Of a stretch of 64,000 nucleotides of DNA, positions 44,900 to 54,538 are shown in pieces. Each line of letters starts with the position of its first letter. Position 1 is the first letter of the stretch. Under the pieces are notes generated by a model, which saw only the letters and a list, made by a program, of their open reading frames with translations, ran no database searches and was not told the origin of the DNA. The stretch lies in NCBI RefSeq assembly GCF_011046535.1, contig NZ_CP049257.1:868001-932000 (forward strand). Reading direction: 5' to 3'. This stretch comes from Nocardioides anomalus (lineage in GTDB: Bacteria; Actinomycetota; Actinomycetes; Propionibacteriales; Nocardioidaceae). A program made the translations under genes and the position numbers.

Positions 44900-47407
44900 T
44901 CATGGCAGCTGGCAGCCCTCGCACACCGGCTGCTGGGTCGTCGTCCACTGGTAGGGCGCGCTGTCGACCGAGCCGCGGGGTCCCTCGGCGTGGAAGACGA
45001 TCGAGTGGGTCGTCGTGCCGTCGGACCCGGGCTCGTAGAGGTAGCCGTTGCGGATGTCGACCTGCACGCTGCCCTGGCCGCACGGGAAGGTCCCGGTCTG
45101 GGCCCCGTTGGTGTTGCCGGTGTGGGTCCACGAGCAGGTCCCGGCGAAGGTCCGCCAGCTGTCCGGGGCGGCGAGGGTGAGGGTCGTGGTGCCGTTGCCC
45201 TCGACGTCGACCCCGCTCCACTGGGTGCTGTCGCCGGCGACCAGCTGCGCACCGCCCTCGGGCAGCGGCGGCGGGGTCGGCCCGGTGTAGGTGAGCTGGG
45301 CGGTGGCCACCGCGCCCGAGCCGCGGGCGTTGCGGGCCGTCACCGACACCGTCGACGGGGTCGGGTCGCAGTAGGTCTGGCCGCAGTCGACGGTGAGCTG
45401 CGCGGTGGTGCCCTTCACGGTCACGGTGTGCACGCCGTACTGGTCCTTGGCCTGGACGGTGTAGTCCAGGACTTCGGAGCCGTTGGCGGTCGCGGGCTGC
45501 CACTTCAGCGAGTACGTCGCCGCGGTGTCGGACGCGGTGCCGACGACGGTGCCCTCGAGCCGCGTGGGCGCACCCGGCCGGTCGGCGGTGCTGACCGGGG
45601 CGGAGGGCGCCGAGACCTGCGGCGACGAGCCGGCCTTGAGCGCGGTGACCGTGAAGCGGTGCGCGCCGATGGGGACGGTCACCGAGGCCTGCCGGACGCC
45701 GGCGCTGACCGCGGCCAGCGAGGTCGGCGAGCCGGCCTCCTGGACCGAGAAGCCGTCGACCGGGGTGCGGCTGTCGAAGACCCAGGTGACCTGGACCTCG
45801 CCGGACTGCAGCTGGGTCGCGGTGACCCCGGTGGGCGCCGGCAGCTGCTGGCCACCGCCGCCTCCGCCGCCCCCGCCGCCGGGCGGGGTGCTGGTCGGGG
45901 TGCTCGTCGGAGTACCGCCACCACCGCCGCCGTGGTTGCCGCCGCCGCCGTGGTTGCCGCCGTGGTTGCCGCCACCGCCGCCGGGGATGGTCAGGATGCC
46001 GCCGGAGGGCGAGCCGGACGGGGAGCCCGAGGGCGAGCCCGTCGGGGTGGTGGGCGGGTTGGACGAGGGGTTGCTCGACGGCGTCTGGATCGTGGCCGGC
46101 GGGTTGGACGGGGTGCTGGGCGGCGGGTCGGACTGCGGGCCGCTGCCCGGGCCGCACTGGTAGCGCGTGCCGACGCACACCGGGGGGACCGACGGCGGCG
46201 CGGAGGGCCCGCCCTGGAGGTCGCCGTCCGCGACCGTGTCCACGGTCCCGGGGTCGACGCTCGGCACGTCGGCCGGGTCGCCGGAAACGGTCGGCACGTC
46301 GTCGTCGAGGCGGACGATCTCGGACACCGAGCCGTCCTGGCTGACCGAGACGCCGTGCGTCGCGCCGGGCACGTTGATGAGCAGGGTGCCGTCGTCGACG
46401 ACCAGGGCCGGGTCGCCACCCTCGGGCAGCGCGATGTCGTCGCCGGCCCGGGCACCGCCCGCGTCGAGGCGCACGACCTTGTCGTCGCCGGGGCAGGGGA
46501 CGTAGACCGTGCCCTGGAAGGCCTCGGGCCGGTCCGGGCGCGCGCAGCCGATGCTGGAGACGTCGACCTCGTGGACCTTGCCGTCGGAGACGATCGCCAC
46601 GGTGCCGGTCTCGGGGGCGGCGACGGGGACGAGGTCGGCCGGGGCGTACTGCGGGACCTGGAGCTCACCGGACAGCCGTGGCGCGCCGGCCACGACCTCC
46701 TCGTCGCTGCCGGTGCCGACCTGGACCACGATGCCGGCGTCCGGGCCGAAGAGGGTCACGCCCTGGTCGTGACCGACCAGGACCGACCGGGCGCCGCTGT
46801 GGTCGATCTCCCGCTCGTCCTCGGTGACGAACGCGCCGTCCCGGCCAGACCAGCGCAGCTCGCTCAGCGTGCCCTTCTGGTCCACCGACCAGACGTTGCC
46901 CCCGCCGTCCACGACCGCGTCGGCGATGCCCTCCGGCGACTGCCACAGCTCGCCCAGGGTGTCGGTGCTGACCGGGTCGATCGCGCCGATGGTGCCGCGC
47001 TCGCGGTCGACCAGGAACACGTCGCTGCCGTGGTGGAGCACCTCGGTGGCCGCACCCGGGGTGACCCGGCGCTGGCCCGAGGTGAGGATGCTGCTCATGT
47101 CGTAGGACACCAGCTGGCCGCTGGTGCGGTTGGTCACGATGAGGCGGCCGGTGTACTGCGCGATGTCGAGCTCGTTGCCCGGCGCGCCGACGTCGATGCG
47201 GGTCTCGGGGCGGCCGGTGGCCGGGTTGACCTGGATGACCTCGCCGCTGGGGCTGTCGGAGAACCACGTGAGCCCGTCGCCGAGCTGGGTGGCGGTGCGG
47301 CTCAGGCCGGTCCCGAACAGGGCGCCGGCGACCAGCGCGCCCGCGGCGACCAGGACCGACAGCTCGGCCGTGCCCCGCGCCGAGCGCTCGGAGCGACGGC
47401 CGGCCAC
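44900..47407 (-). CDS. Membrane-anchored beta-propeller/fibronectin type III protein
   Basis: An 835-residue protein. A membrane helix sits at about 14-34 (AELSVLVAAGALVAGALFG). Residues about 45-400 form a beta-propeller-like part (repeats such as GEVIQVNPATGRPETRIDVG, GNVWSVDQKGTLSEL, GPDAGIVVQVGTGSD). A Ser/Thr/Pro linker and a run of Gly-Asn-His follow (about 470-520). Two FN3 domains come next (from LPAPTGVTATQLQSGEVQVT and RPGAPTRLEGTVVG). The C-terminal part has Cys pairs and ends QPVCEGCQLP. It corresponds to the fn3 protein of PFNA clusters and probably senses or binds wall or peptides outside. Confidence 0.88.
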   Translation of the reverse strand: MAGRRSERSARGTAELSVLVAAGALVAGALFGTGLSRTATQLGDGLTWFSDSPSGEVIQVNPATGRPETRIDVGAPGNELDIAQYTGRLIVTNRTSGQLVSYDMSSILTSGQRRVTPGAATEVLHHGSDVFLVDRERGTIGAIDPVSTDTLGELWQSPEGIADAVVDGGGNVWSVDQKGTLSELRWSGRDGAFVTEDEREIDHSGARSVLVGHDQGVTLFGPDAGIVVQVGTGSDEEVVAGAPRLSGELQVPQYAPADLVPVAAPETGTVAIVSDGKVHEVDVSSIGCARPDRPEAFQGTVYVPCPGDDKVVRLDAGGARAGDDIALPEGGDPALVVDDGTLLINVPGATHGVSVSQDGSVSEIVRLDDDVPTVSGDPADVPSVDPGTVDTVADGDLQGGPSAPPSVPPVCVGTRYQCGPGSGPQSDPPPSTPSNPPATIQTPSSNPSSNPPTTPTGSPSGSPSGSPSGGILTIPGGGGGNHGGNHGGGGNHGGGGGGTPTSTPTSTPPGGGGGGGGGGQQLPAPTGVTATQLQSGEVQVTWVFDSRTPVDGFSVQEAGSPTSLAAVSAGVRQASVTVPIGAHRFTVTALKAGSSPQVSAPSAPVSTADRPGAPTRLEGTVVGTASDTAATYSLKWQPATANGSEVLDYTVQAKDQYGVHTVTVKGTTAQLTVDCGQTYCDPTPSTVSVTARNARGSGAVATAQLTYTGPTPPPLPEGGAQLVAGDSTQWSGVDVEGNGTTTLTLAAPDSWRTFAGTCSWTHTGNTNGAQTGTFPCGQGSVQVDIRNGYLYEPGSDGTTTHSIVFHAEGPRGSVDSAPYQWTTTQQPVCEGCQLP

Positions 47408-47519
47408 CCGCCCGAGGCGGGTACGGATCCCCCGAGAGGCGTGCGCACACCCGTCCCTTCCCGGTCAGGACGGCTCTCAACCCTGTCGCTGGACCTGCCG
47501 GTCGACCCGTCCGTGCCCA

Positions 47520-50500
47520 TCAGCGGGCCGCCAGCTCGTCGGCGCCGGCCGGCTGCACGGGCTCGGGTGCCCCGACCAGCTGGGCCACGCGGAGCTGGCC
47601 GTTCTCGCACCACAGACCGCGGCCGGTCCCGGTCATCGGCTCGATCGTGCGGGTCGGCACGGTCACGCCGAAGACGTCACCCTCGTTCCACTCCGGGGCC
47701 AGCAGGAAGCCGCGCCGGCTGCGCTTGGCGCAGGCGACCAGCCCCTCCGGCCCGCCGCGCTGGCGCGCCGCAGCGACATCGACGGCGGCGACGAGGGCGA
47801 CCCGGTGGGCCTGCTCGGTGCAGGCCTTGACCAGGCTGGCCACAGCGCCGCTGATCCCGAGATCAGCCACGCCCCGAGTGTCCCAAGCCTCGGCCCCGTC
47901 GACCAAGAGCAGTGCCCACGATCCGGAACCTTCCGGTTCAGTCCTCAACCACTCCTCGAGGCGGGCCGCGGCCTCCTGCGGGTCCGCGCTGCGCACGACG
48001 TACGGCGAGGGGCCGCCCTGCGCGGCCCGCGCGGCCAGGGCCTCGACCCCGTCCAGGGCGGACGTGCGACCGGAGCGGCTGCGCCCGGCGATGAGCACCG
48101 GCCCGGCGAGCAGGTCGGGGGCGATCGGGGCGACCGCGTCGGCGTCCACCCCGAGGGGGACCAGGCTGCCCTCGGGCGTCGGCAGCTGCTCGGGCGTGAC
48201 CCTGGTCGGCATCGGCGGCACCGGCGCGGTGCCGCGGCCCTCGACCACCGGGGCCACCCGGTCGCCGAAGGAGCGGATGCGCTCGGCCTGGACCGGCGTG
48301 CCGACCCCGCCGGTGGTGGCCACCTGGACCAGGCGACGACCGACCAGACCCGCGCCGGCGGCGGTCTCGATGTCGAGCACCTTGCTGGGCACGCCGAGCA
48401 TCAGGTAGTCGTCGGTGGTCGGCATCCGCAGCACGACGCGGGCGCCGAACGACGCGCCCAGGGCGGTGGGCACCCCGACCCGGCCGGGGGCGGTCGCGAC
48501 CACGTGCACGCCGACGCGGCGGCCGTTCTGGAGGACCTGCTGCAGGTGCTCCATGTGCTCGCGGTGGAGCGGGCCGCCGCCCTCGAGCTCCTCCACCAGC
48601 GCCGGCAGGTTGTCGACCAGCACGTAGACGCGCGGCAGCCGGATCCCGTGGCGGCCCAGGTCGTCGACGTCGGAGCAGCCGCGCGACGCCAGTGCCTGCG
48701 CGCGCTCGGCGGTGGTGCGCTGGAGCAGGCGCAGCAGGCGCAGCACCCGGCCGACCTGGGTCTCAGAGACCAGGGCCGCCACCGTCGGCAGACCCGAGAT
48801 CGCGGTGAGTCCGCCGCCGGCGTAGTCGATGCCGTACACGTAGGGCGCCACGCCCTCGGGACCGGCGGCGTCGCCGACCGAGGCCGAGAGCGCTGCCGTG
48901 CGCAGCAGCTCGGTCTTGCCGGCGCCCGAGGCGCCATGCACGAGCAGGTGGCCGATGGAGGCCAGGTCGACGACCCAGTCCGGCTGGGCCTGGGCGGCGG
49001 GGTCGTCGAGCAGGCCGAGGCGGACCCGTCCGGTCCCGCGCTCGGCGCCGCCGCGGGCCACGTCCTCGGCGTTGAGCAGCAGCTCGGAGGGCAGCGAGGG
49101 CAGCCAGGGCCGGTGCGGGGCGGCCTGCTCGCTCAGCACGAAGGCCTCCTGGATGCTGCGCACGCAGCGCTCCAGGTCGGTGCGGGGGTCCAGGCGGACG
49201 TCGGCGCCGCCGTGCTGGTCGGGCTCGCTGGTCGTCGTGGCCGCGAACGGCTGCACCACCACCGCGTCCTCGACGCCCACCAGGGGCGCCCGGGCGCCGG
49301 TCCACGCCGACTGCACCAGCTCGGCGGTGCCGTGCCCGGTCCGGCGCACCCACGCGCGTCCCGGCGTACGACGGGAGATGCGGGCCGCCTCGGGGGAGTC
49401 CAGGATGTCGCGGGAGTCGTCGGCCGAGGCCACGCGCAGCGCGATCCGCAGGTCGGTGTTGGCCCGGATCGGGCCGGTCACCACACCGGCGGGCCGCTGG
49501 GTGGCCAGCAGCAGGTGCATGCCGAGCGAGCGGCCGCGCTGGGCCAGGTTGACCATGCCGTCGACGAAGTCCGGGACCTCCTTGGTCAGCGCCGCGAACT
49601 CGTCGACGCAGATCAGCAGGCTCGGCGGCGCGGCCTCGGGGTGCTCGCGCTCGAGCTGGATGAGGTCCTTGACCTCGTACTGCCCCAGCAGCTCCTCGCG
49701 CTTGGTGATCTCGGCGCCCAGCGAGGTGAGCGCGCGGGAGACCAGCGCCGGGGTGAGGTCGGTGATGTAGCCGACCGTGTGGGGCAGGTCGGCGCACTCG
49801 CGGAACGCCGCGCCGCCCTTGTAGTCCACGAGGAGGAAGGTGATCCGCTCCGGCGGGTTGTTGAGGGCCAGGGAGCAGATGAGCGACTGGAGCAGCTCGG
49901 ACTTGCCGGAGCCGGTGGTGCCGGCGACCAGGCCGTGCGGCCCGTCCTCGCGCAGGTCGATGGTGACGGTGCCGTCCACGCCGCGGCCGATCTGGGCGCG
50001 CAGCCCGCCGGCCTGGCGCCAGCGGCGCAGCACGGCCTCGGGGGCGTCGAGGTCCTCCAGGTCGCTGCTCACCTCGGGCAGCCGGACGACGGTGGGGATC
50101 GCGGTGCTGGGCGGGAGGACGGCCGCTTCGTCGACGTACGCCGTGACCGAGCGGGCGTGGCGCCAGGCGTGCTCGAGGCTGGCCCGGTCCGGGACCTCGA
50201 CGCGCGCGGTGCCCATCCGGTCACGCACCCCGACCATCCCGGCGTCGAGGTCGACGAGCAGGCCGGTGGCGGCGGGGACCTCGGCGGCCGAGCGGCCCAG
50301 CCAGAGCAGGTGGACGCCGCGCCCGACCGCGGCCTGGGCCACGGCCTCGACCGTGCGGCGGGGCACGCCGGCGTCGTCGTCGACCAGGCAGATGGTGTGT
50401 CCGAAGCCGTCGCCCTCGGCGACCAGGTGCTCGAGCAGCGCGGTGGCGTCGCGGGAGCCGACGGCGACCGGCGGCTCGCCACCGAGCCGGGCGCTGGTGT

Positions 50501-51836
50501 GCGGCAGCCAGCGCAGCCACGCCTCGTGGTGGCGGCGCTGGCGCCCCAGGCAGGCCGCGATGGAGACCTCGGCGGGGGAGTGGTCGAAGCCGATCCGCAG
50601 CAGCAGGGCGCGGGCCAGGGCGTCGACCGCCTCGTCCTCGCCGGTCACCGCGACCAGGGCGTGCTGGGTGAGGTCGGCCAGGACCGGCAGGTCCTCGAGC
50701 ACCGCGCGCTCGGCCACCTCGCCCGCGGCCTGGCGCCGCTCCTTGCGGTCACCGCCGTCGCGGAGCTTGCCGGTCAGCAGGGCCGGGACGGGCCCGGTGC
50801 CGACACGGGTGGTGAGGAACTGCGCGCGGTCCTCGGCGCGGGCCCACAGGTAGGAGTTGCGGCTGGCCGCACGCGCCCGCAGTGTCTCCTCGTCGGGGAA
50901 GTCGTCGAGCAGCCGCTCGCGCTGGCGCAGGTTGTTCGCGTCGAGCTCGTCGAGCATCTCCTCGAGGTCGATGCGCCACTCGCGCAGCTCCTCCTGGAAG
51001 TGCTTCTCGGCGGTGCGCCGCTGCTGCCAGTAGCCGAGGAGGCCGAGGATCGGCCAGGCGAGCATGTAGACCAGCGCGTACGCCGTGTGCATGCGCATGA
51101 ACATGGCCGCGCCCATGACCATGGGCAGCGCGAGGATCGCCCACGGCAGCGGGGTCGGCTTGTGGCGCGAGGGCGGCGCCGGGACGTCGAGCTCGTCGTC
51201 GCGCAGCGGGTCGCCGAAGCGCGGGGGGCGCCACACCGAGACGGGGAGCTCGGGATCGACCACGTCGCCCGGCTCGATGACGATGCGGGTCGCCCCGACG
51301 CGGATCTCGGTGCCCCAGTCGACCTGGCTGGCCGCGGCGGGCGCGCCCGCGATCGACGTGCCGTTGGCCGAGCCCTCGTCGTGGACGACGGGCCGGGGGC
51401 CGAGCTCGATGCGGGCGTGGCGCAGGGAGACCCGCGGGTCGGTCAGCCGCAGCGTGCAGCCGGCGGCGCGGCCGACGGTGGCCTGCCCGGCGGCCACGCG
51501 CACGCGCGCCCCGCGGTCCGGGCCGTCGGTGACCCGCAGCACCGCGCGGGCGCCGGCGCTGCCGGCCGGGCGGTCGCGCCACGAGGCGGGGGCGGGGCCG
51601 ACGTCGACGAGGTCACCGGTGCGCAGTCCGCACTCGGAGAGCCGCCGCTCGGCGGGCCAGAGCTGCCCGCCGTCGTTCGGGACCAGCAGCAGGGTGCGCT
51701 GGTCGGGGGCCAGGTGCCGGCCCAGCGAGCGGGCCAGGTCGGCCACGGTCGCGTCCGGCCGGGCCCGGACGGCGACGTCGACCGAGGGGAGGTTGGTCTC
51801 GGTCGCGGGTCGCACCGAGAGGATCCAGCTCTGCAC
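47520..51836 (-). CDS. FHA-FtsK/SpoIIIE secretion ATPase (EssC/YukB-like)
   Basis: A 1438-residue protein. An N-terminal ubiquitin-like part (about 1-90) leads to an FHA domain (about 102-185: ATVGRAAGCTLRLTDPRVSL, then RHARIELG and DEGSANGT). Two membrane helices lie near 230-270. Three FtsK-type ATPase domains follow: the first with GTTGSGKSELLQSL (about 637) and LLICVDEFAALT, the second with GASGAGKTELL (about 967) and VYVLVDNLP, the third weaker with AGRSRSGRTSAL (about 1247). The order FHA, two helices, three ATPases is that of EssC in type VIIb systems. GTG at 51836 after GAGGAGG. Confidence 0.93.
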   Translation of the reverse strand: MQSWILSVRPATETNLPSVDVAVRARPDATVADLARSLGRHLAPDQRTLLLVPNDGGQLWPAERRLSECGLRTGDLVDVGPAPASWRDRPAGSAGARAVLRVTDGPDRGARVRVAAGQATVGRAAGCTLRLTDPRVSLRHARIELGPRPVVHDEGSANGTSIAGAPAAASQVDWGTEIRVGATRIVIEPGDVVDPELPVSVWRPPRFGDPLRDDELDVPAPPSRHKPTPLPWAILALPMVMGAAMFMRMHTAYALVYMLAWPILGLLGYWQQRRTAEKHFQEELREWRIDLEEMLDELDANNLRQRERLLDDFPDEETLRARAASRNSYLWARAEDRAQFLTTRVGTGPVPALLTGKLRDGGDRKERRQAAGEVAERAVLEDLPVLADLTQHALVAVTGEDEAVDALARALLLRIGFDHSPAEVSIAACLGRQRRHHEAWLRWLPHTSARLGGEPPVAVGSRDATALLEHLVAEGDGFGHTICLVDDDAGVPRRTVEAVAQAAVGRGVHLLWLGRSAAEVPAATGLLVDLDAGMVGVRDRMGTARVEVPDRASLEHAWRHARSVTAYVDEAAVLPPSTAIPTVVRLPEVSSDLEDLDAPEAVLRRWRQAGGLRAQIGRGVDGTVTIDLREDGPHGLVAGTTGSGKSELLQSLICSLALNNPPERITFLLVDYKGGAAFRECADLPHTVGYITDLTPALVSRALTSLGAEITKREELLGQYEVKDLIQLEREHPEAAPPSLLICVDEFAALTKEVPDFVDGMVNLAQRGRSLGMHLLLATQRPAGVVTGPIRANTDLRIALRVASADDSRDILDSPEAARISRRTPGRAWVRRTGHGTAELVQSAWTGARAPLVGVEDAVVVQPFAATTTSEPDQHGGADVRLDPRTDLERCVRSIQEAFVLSEQAAPHRPWLPSLPSELLLNAEDVARGGAERGTGRVRLGLLDDPAAQAQPDWVVDLASIGHLLVHGASGAGKTELLRTAALSASVGDAAGPEGVAPYVYGIDYAGGGLTAISGLPTVAALVSETQVGRVLRLLRLLQRTTAERAQALASRGCSDVDDLGRHGIRLPRVYVLVDNLPALVEELEGGGPLHREHMEHLQQVLQNGRRVGVHVVATAPGRVGVPTALGASFGARVVLRMPTTDDYLMLGVPSKVLDIETAAGAGLVGRRLVQVATTGGVGTPVQAERIRSFGDRVAPVVEGRGTAPVPPMPTRVTPEQLPTPEGSLVPLGVDADAVAPIAPDLLAGPVLIAGRSRSGRTSALDGVEALAARAAQGGPSPYVVRSADPQEAAARLEEWLRTEPEGSGSWALLLVDGAEAWDTRGVADLGISGAVASLVKACTEQAHRVALVAAVDVAAARQRGGPEGLVACAKRSRRGFLLAPEWNEGDVFGVTVPTRTIEPMTGTGRGLWCENGQLRVAQLVGAPEPVQPAGADELAAR

Positions 51837-51899
51837 CGGTCCACCTCCTCGTCGTCGTCGTCGCCGTCCGCCCGGCCCCGGGGATCGCCCGGGCGAGGG

Positions 51900-52163
51900 T
51901 CAGCTGGAGACCTGCTCCTGCTCCTGGGCCTGGTTGTTGATGAGGGTCGAGAACTCCTGCAGCGCCTGCGAGATGTTGGTCAGCGCGGTGCGGTGCTCGG
52001 ACTGCCAGCTCTGGCGGGTCCGGTCGGCGTCCGGCCCGATCCACTGGAAGCTCTCCAGTGACTGGGTCAGGGTGTTGGTCAGCTGCTCGAGCTCCTGGGA
52101 GCCCTGCTGGATGGTCTGGGCCGACTGACGACCGGCCTCGATGTCCATGCCCTTCATGGTCAT
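51900..52163 (-). CDS. WXG100 (Esx) protein 1
   Basis: An 87-residue helical hairpin. The W-x-G turn is WIG at 41-43, between helices containing AGRQSAQTIQQGSQELEQLT and TALTNISQALQEFSTLINNQ. Length, the central WxG and lack of a signal peptide are typical of ESAT-6-like substrates of type VII ATPases. ATG at 52163 after AAGGAGA. It is directly upstream of the EssC-like gene. Confidence 0.95.
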   Translation of the reverse strand: MTMKGMDIEAGRQSAQTIQQGSQELEQLTNTLTQSLESFQWIGPDADRTRQSWQSEHRTALTNISQALQEFSTLINNQAQEQEQVSS

Positions 52164-52239
52164 GACGGTTCTTCTCCTTCGGTTGGGTTCCCTGGTGTCG
52201 GGTCTGGTGGGTGCTGCTCGGCCAGGCTCGGTGCGGCGC

Positions 52240-54027
52240 TCAGCGCGCCGCGGCGCCCTGGCCCATCCGGATGCGGACCTGCTGCACGGCCTCCTGCACG
52301 GAGATGCCGCCGCGGCCGTCGGTGTCGAGCCACTTGTTCGCGTCGTACGCCGCGGTGCCCGGTCGGAACATGACCTCGTCGCCGCCCATCACGTGGCCCG
52401 GCAGGACCGCGGAGTAGAGGCCCTCGAGGGTGCCGACCCTGCCGCGGTACTGCGGCTGCGAGAGGTACTTCTCGACGTAGGTCAGCTGCTCGGTCGGTGT
52501 CATCTTGGCCAGGTCGCCGATGTTCGTGCCGAGCCCCTGCGCGGTCTTGGGCATGAACTGGATCAGCCCGGTGGCGTGGGTGTCGGGGTTGGCGACGCCG
52601 GAGCGGAAGGTGCCGTTGCTCTCCAGGCTCATGACGCCCATGAGCTCCTCGGGCTTGGCGCCGGTGCGCGAGGCGACCCCCTCGACCGCCCGGAGGAACT
52701 CCGGGGTGACGTTGGGGTTGTTGCGCACACCCTTGATCTGGTTGTAGTCGAAGCCGCTGGGGCTGCTGTAGCCCGAGCCGCTCTGCACCGGCAGGGGGTG
52801 GTCGGCGCGGTACTGGTCGTAGGCGGCCTGGGTGTTCTTGCCCCACTGGCCGTCGACGCCCTGGGTGTCGTAGCCGGCGTCGGTCAGGCGCTGCTGGAGG
52901 CTGGTCACGCCCGAGCCCTTGCTGCCGTAGCCGTTGCTGGAGCCGAGCCGGTCGATCTCGCCGTCGGCGCCGCCGGTCGTGGTGCCGCCGCTGCCCTTGG
53001 CCGCCAGGGCCGCACCGCCGAGGCCCAGCGCGCCGGCGCCGCCGGCGATGCCCGCGGCCGTGCCGTACGACGTACCGCTGTGGCCGTTGCCTCCCGCACT
53101 GACCGGGTCGCCGCCGCCGGAGGGGGCGGTGGTGGCCAGGGTGTCGGCGCCCGGCGTGCTGCCTCCGGCGCCGCCGGTGCTGTGCACCGCGGTCGGGCCG
53201 GAGAAGTCGCTGCCGTGGGAGCCGTCGACGGAGCCCGCGCCCAGGCCGCTGCTCAGGCCACTGCCGGAGGAGAACGACGGGCTCGCGCCGCCGCCCCCGG
53301 TGCCGCTTCCGAGCGCCGCGTGGCCCGCGCCGGCCCCCGAGCCGGCCGGTGCGGTCCACGAGGCCGGGTGGTCGCCGTGCAGCGCGTTCAGGTTGTCGCG
53401 CGCCACGATCGGCGTCGTCGTGGTCGGGGTGGTGGTGGCGCTCGTGGCGTGCGGGTAGGCGTAGTCCTGGCCGGCCGTGGTCGGGCCGGTGGTGGTCGCC
53501 CCGCCCGGAGTCACGGTCGTGACGGTGCCGTCGGGGGAGGTCACGGTGACCTGCGTGCCCGTCCCGGTGCCGGCGCCGGTGCCGCCCAGGGCCGGGCTGT
53601 TCTGCATCGAGGAAGCGGCGCCGCTGATCGCACCGAACGCCTGCCCGGCGTTCTGCCCGTTGCCCAGCACCGAGCCGGTGAACGGCTGGACCGTCGAGTC
53701 CCCGCTGACCTGCGAGGTGTAGCTCGGGATCGACCCGGGGTCGACGCTCTCGCCGGCGCTGGCCTGGTCCTGCGCATCGGCGTTGCCGCCGAGGACCTTG
53801 GCGAACAGCTCGAGCGCCATCGAGATCTTCTTGAGCCACGGGACGACGACCGTCTCGAGGTACTCGGCGTAGGCGGCGCTCGCGCCGCCGCTGAAGAACG
53901 ACGCGGCCTTGAGCAGGGCGATGAGGGCCTGCAGGTACTGGATCACCGTGTCGGTGATCTCCTTGCCCTGCAGGCACTCGTCCGCGGCACTGCGCAGCTC
54001 GTCGGTGTCGGCCCCGAGGAACGACAT
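52240..54027 (-). CDS. Large Esx-cluster protein with peptidoglycan-binding and transglycosylase domains
   Basis: A 595-residue protein without signal peptide. Residues 1-95 are helical and WXG-like in layout (SFLGADTDELRSAADECLQG to AMELFAKVLG). A long Gly/Ser/Thr-rich linker follows (about 95-340) with a weakly hydrophobic stretch near 325-345. A PG_binding_1 domain spans about 372-415 (VTSLQQRLTDAGYDTQGVDG), then an SLT-type domain at about 445-560 with the candidate catalytic Glu469 in MGVMSLESNGTF and GLIQFMPKTAQGLGTN. Start ATG 54027 has AGGAGG. It may be exported by the cluster to cut or remodel peptidoglycan. Confidence 0.85.
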   Translation of the reverse strand: MSFLGADTDELRSAADECLQGKEITDTVIQYLQALIALLKAASFFSGGASAAYAEYLETVVVPWLKKISMALELFAKVLGGNADAQDQASAGESVDPGSIPSYTSQVSGDSTVQPFTGSVLGNGQNAGQAFGAISGAASSMQNSPALGGTGAGTGTGTQVTVTSPDGTVTTVTPGGATTTGPTTAGQDYAYPHATSATTTPTTTTPIVARDNLNALHGDHPASWTAPAGSGAGAGHAALGSGTGGGGASPSFSSGSGLSSGLGAGSVDGSHGSDFSGPTAVHSTGGAGGSTPGADTLATTAPSGGGDPVSAGGNGHSGTSYGTAAGIAGGAGALGLGGAALAAKGSGGTTTGGADGEIDRLGSSNGYGSKGSGVTSLQQRLTDAGYDTQGVDGQWGKNTQAAYDQYRADHPLPVQSGSGYSSPSGFDYNQIKGVRNNPNVTPEFLRAVEGVASRTGAKPEELMGVMSLESNGTFRSGVANPDTHATGLIQFMPKTAQGLGTNIGDLAKMTPTEQLTYVEKYLSQPQYRGRVGTLEGLYSAVLPGHVMGGDEVMFRPGTAAYDANKWLDTDGRGGISVQEAVQQVRIRMGQGAAAR

Positions 54028-54187
54028 CCGGTCCACCTCCTGAGTGGTCTTGCGTTGGCTGGGTGCTCGTTGCTGTCCGGCCCGGACGCTAGGCACGGGC
54101 GGGGGTCGGCGTCGACGGTCGGCGGCCTGGAAGGTTCCGGGCTGTCGCCCGGCCTGCTGGGACCTGCGCGTCCGTCGCGGCGCCGGA

Positions 54188-54463
54188 TCAGGAGCTGGCG
54201 GCGTCCTGGGCGTCGGCGTGCCGGTTGAGCACGCCGGCCTGCTCCTGCAGGGACTGGGCGGCGTTGTGCGCCTGCGGCGCGAAGCTGCCGTGCCAGTCGG
54301 AGAGGAAGGTCTCGCGGTCGCTGCCCTGCCACTTCAGGGCGCCCACCACGCTGGAGATGCGGCCCACCATGCCGGAGACCTGGCTGGCGTGGGAGTCCAT
54401 CTGGCCGCTGACCTGGCGGCCCTGCTCGGTGTCCATGCCCTGCATCGAGTTGCCCTGCGTCAT
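54188..54463 (-). CDS. WXG100 (Esx) protein 2
   Basis: A 91-residue WXG100 protein with WQG at 45-47, between two amphipathic helices (TEQGRQVSGQMDSHASQVSG and APQAHNAAQSLQEQAGVLNR). With the first WXG100 protein at 51900 it could form a hetero- or two homodimers that serve as targeting unit for the EssC-like ATPase. Confidence 0.94.
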   Translation of the reverse strand: MTQGNSMQGMDTEQGRQVSGQMDSHASQVSGMVGRISSVVGALKWQGSDRETFLSDWHGSFAPQAHNAAQSLQEQAGVLNRHADAQDAASS

Positions 54464-54538
54464 CGGTTCGCTCCTCCACGTGCCCCGGCTCGTCCGGGTG
54501 GCTCGTGCCGGAACGTAGGCACGGCGGCGTCGGCGCGG

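Noticed and set aside
47124..52061. A 1645-residue plus-strand open frame opposite the EssC-like ATPase
   Set aside because: Composition is Gly/Ala/His/Arg-rich without any domain, and it mirrors a protein with clear FHA and FtsK motifs on the other strand.
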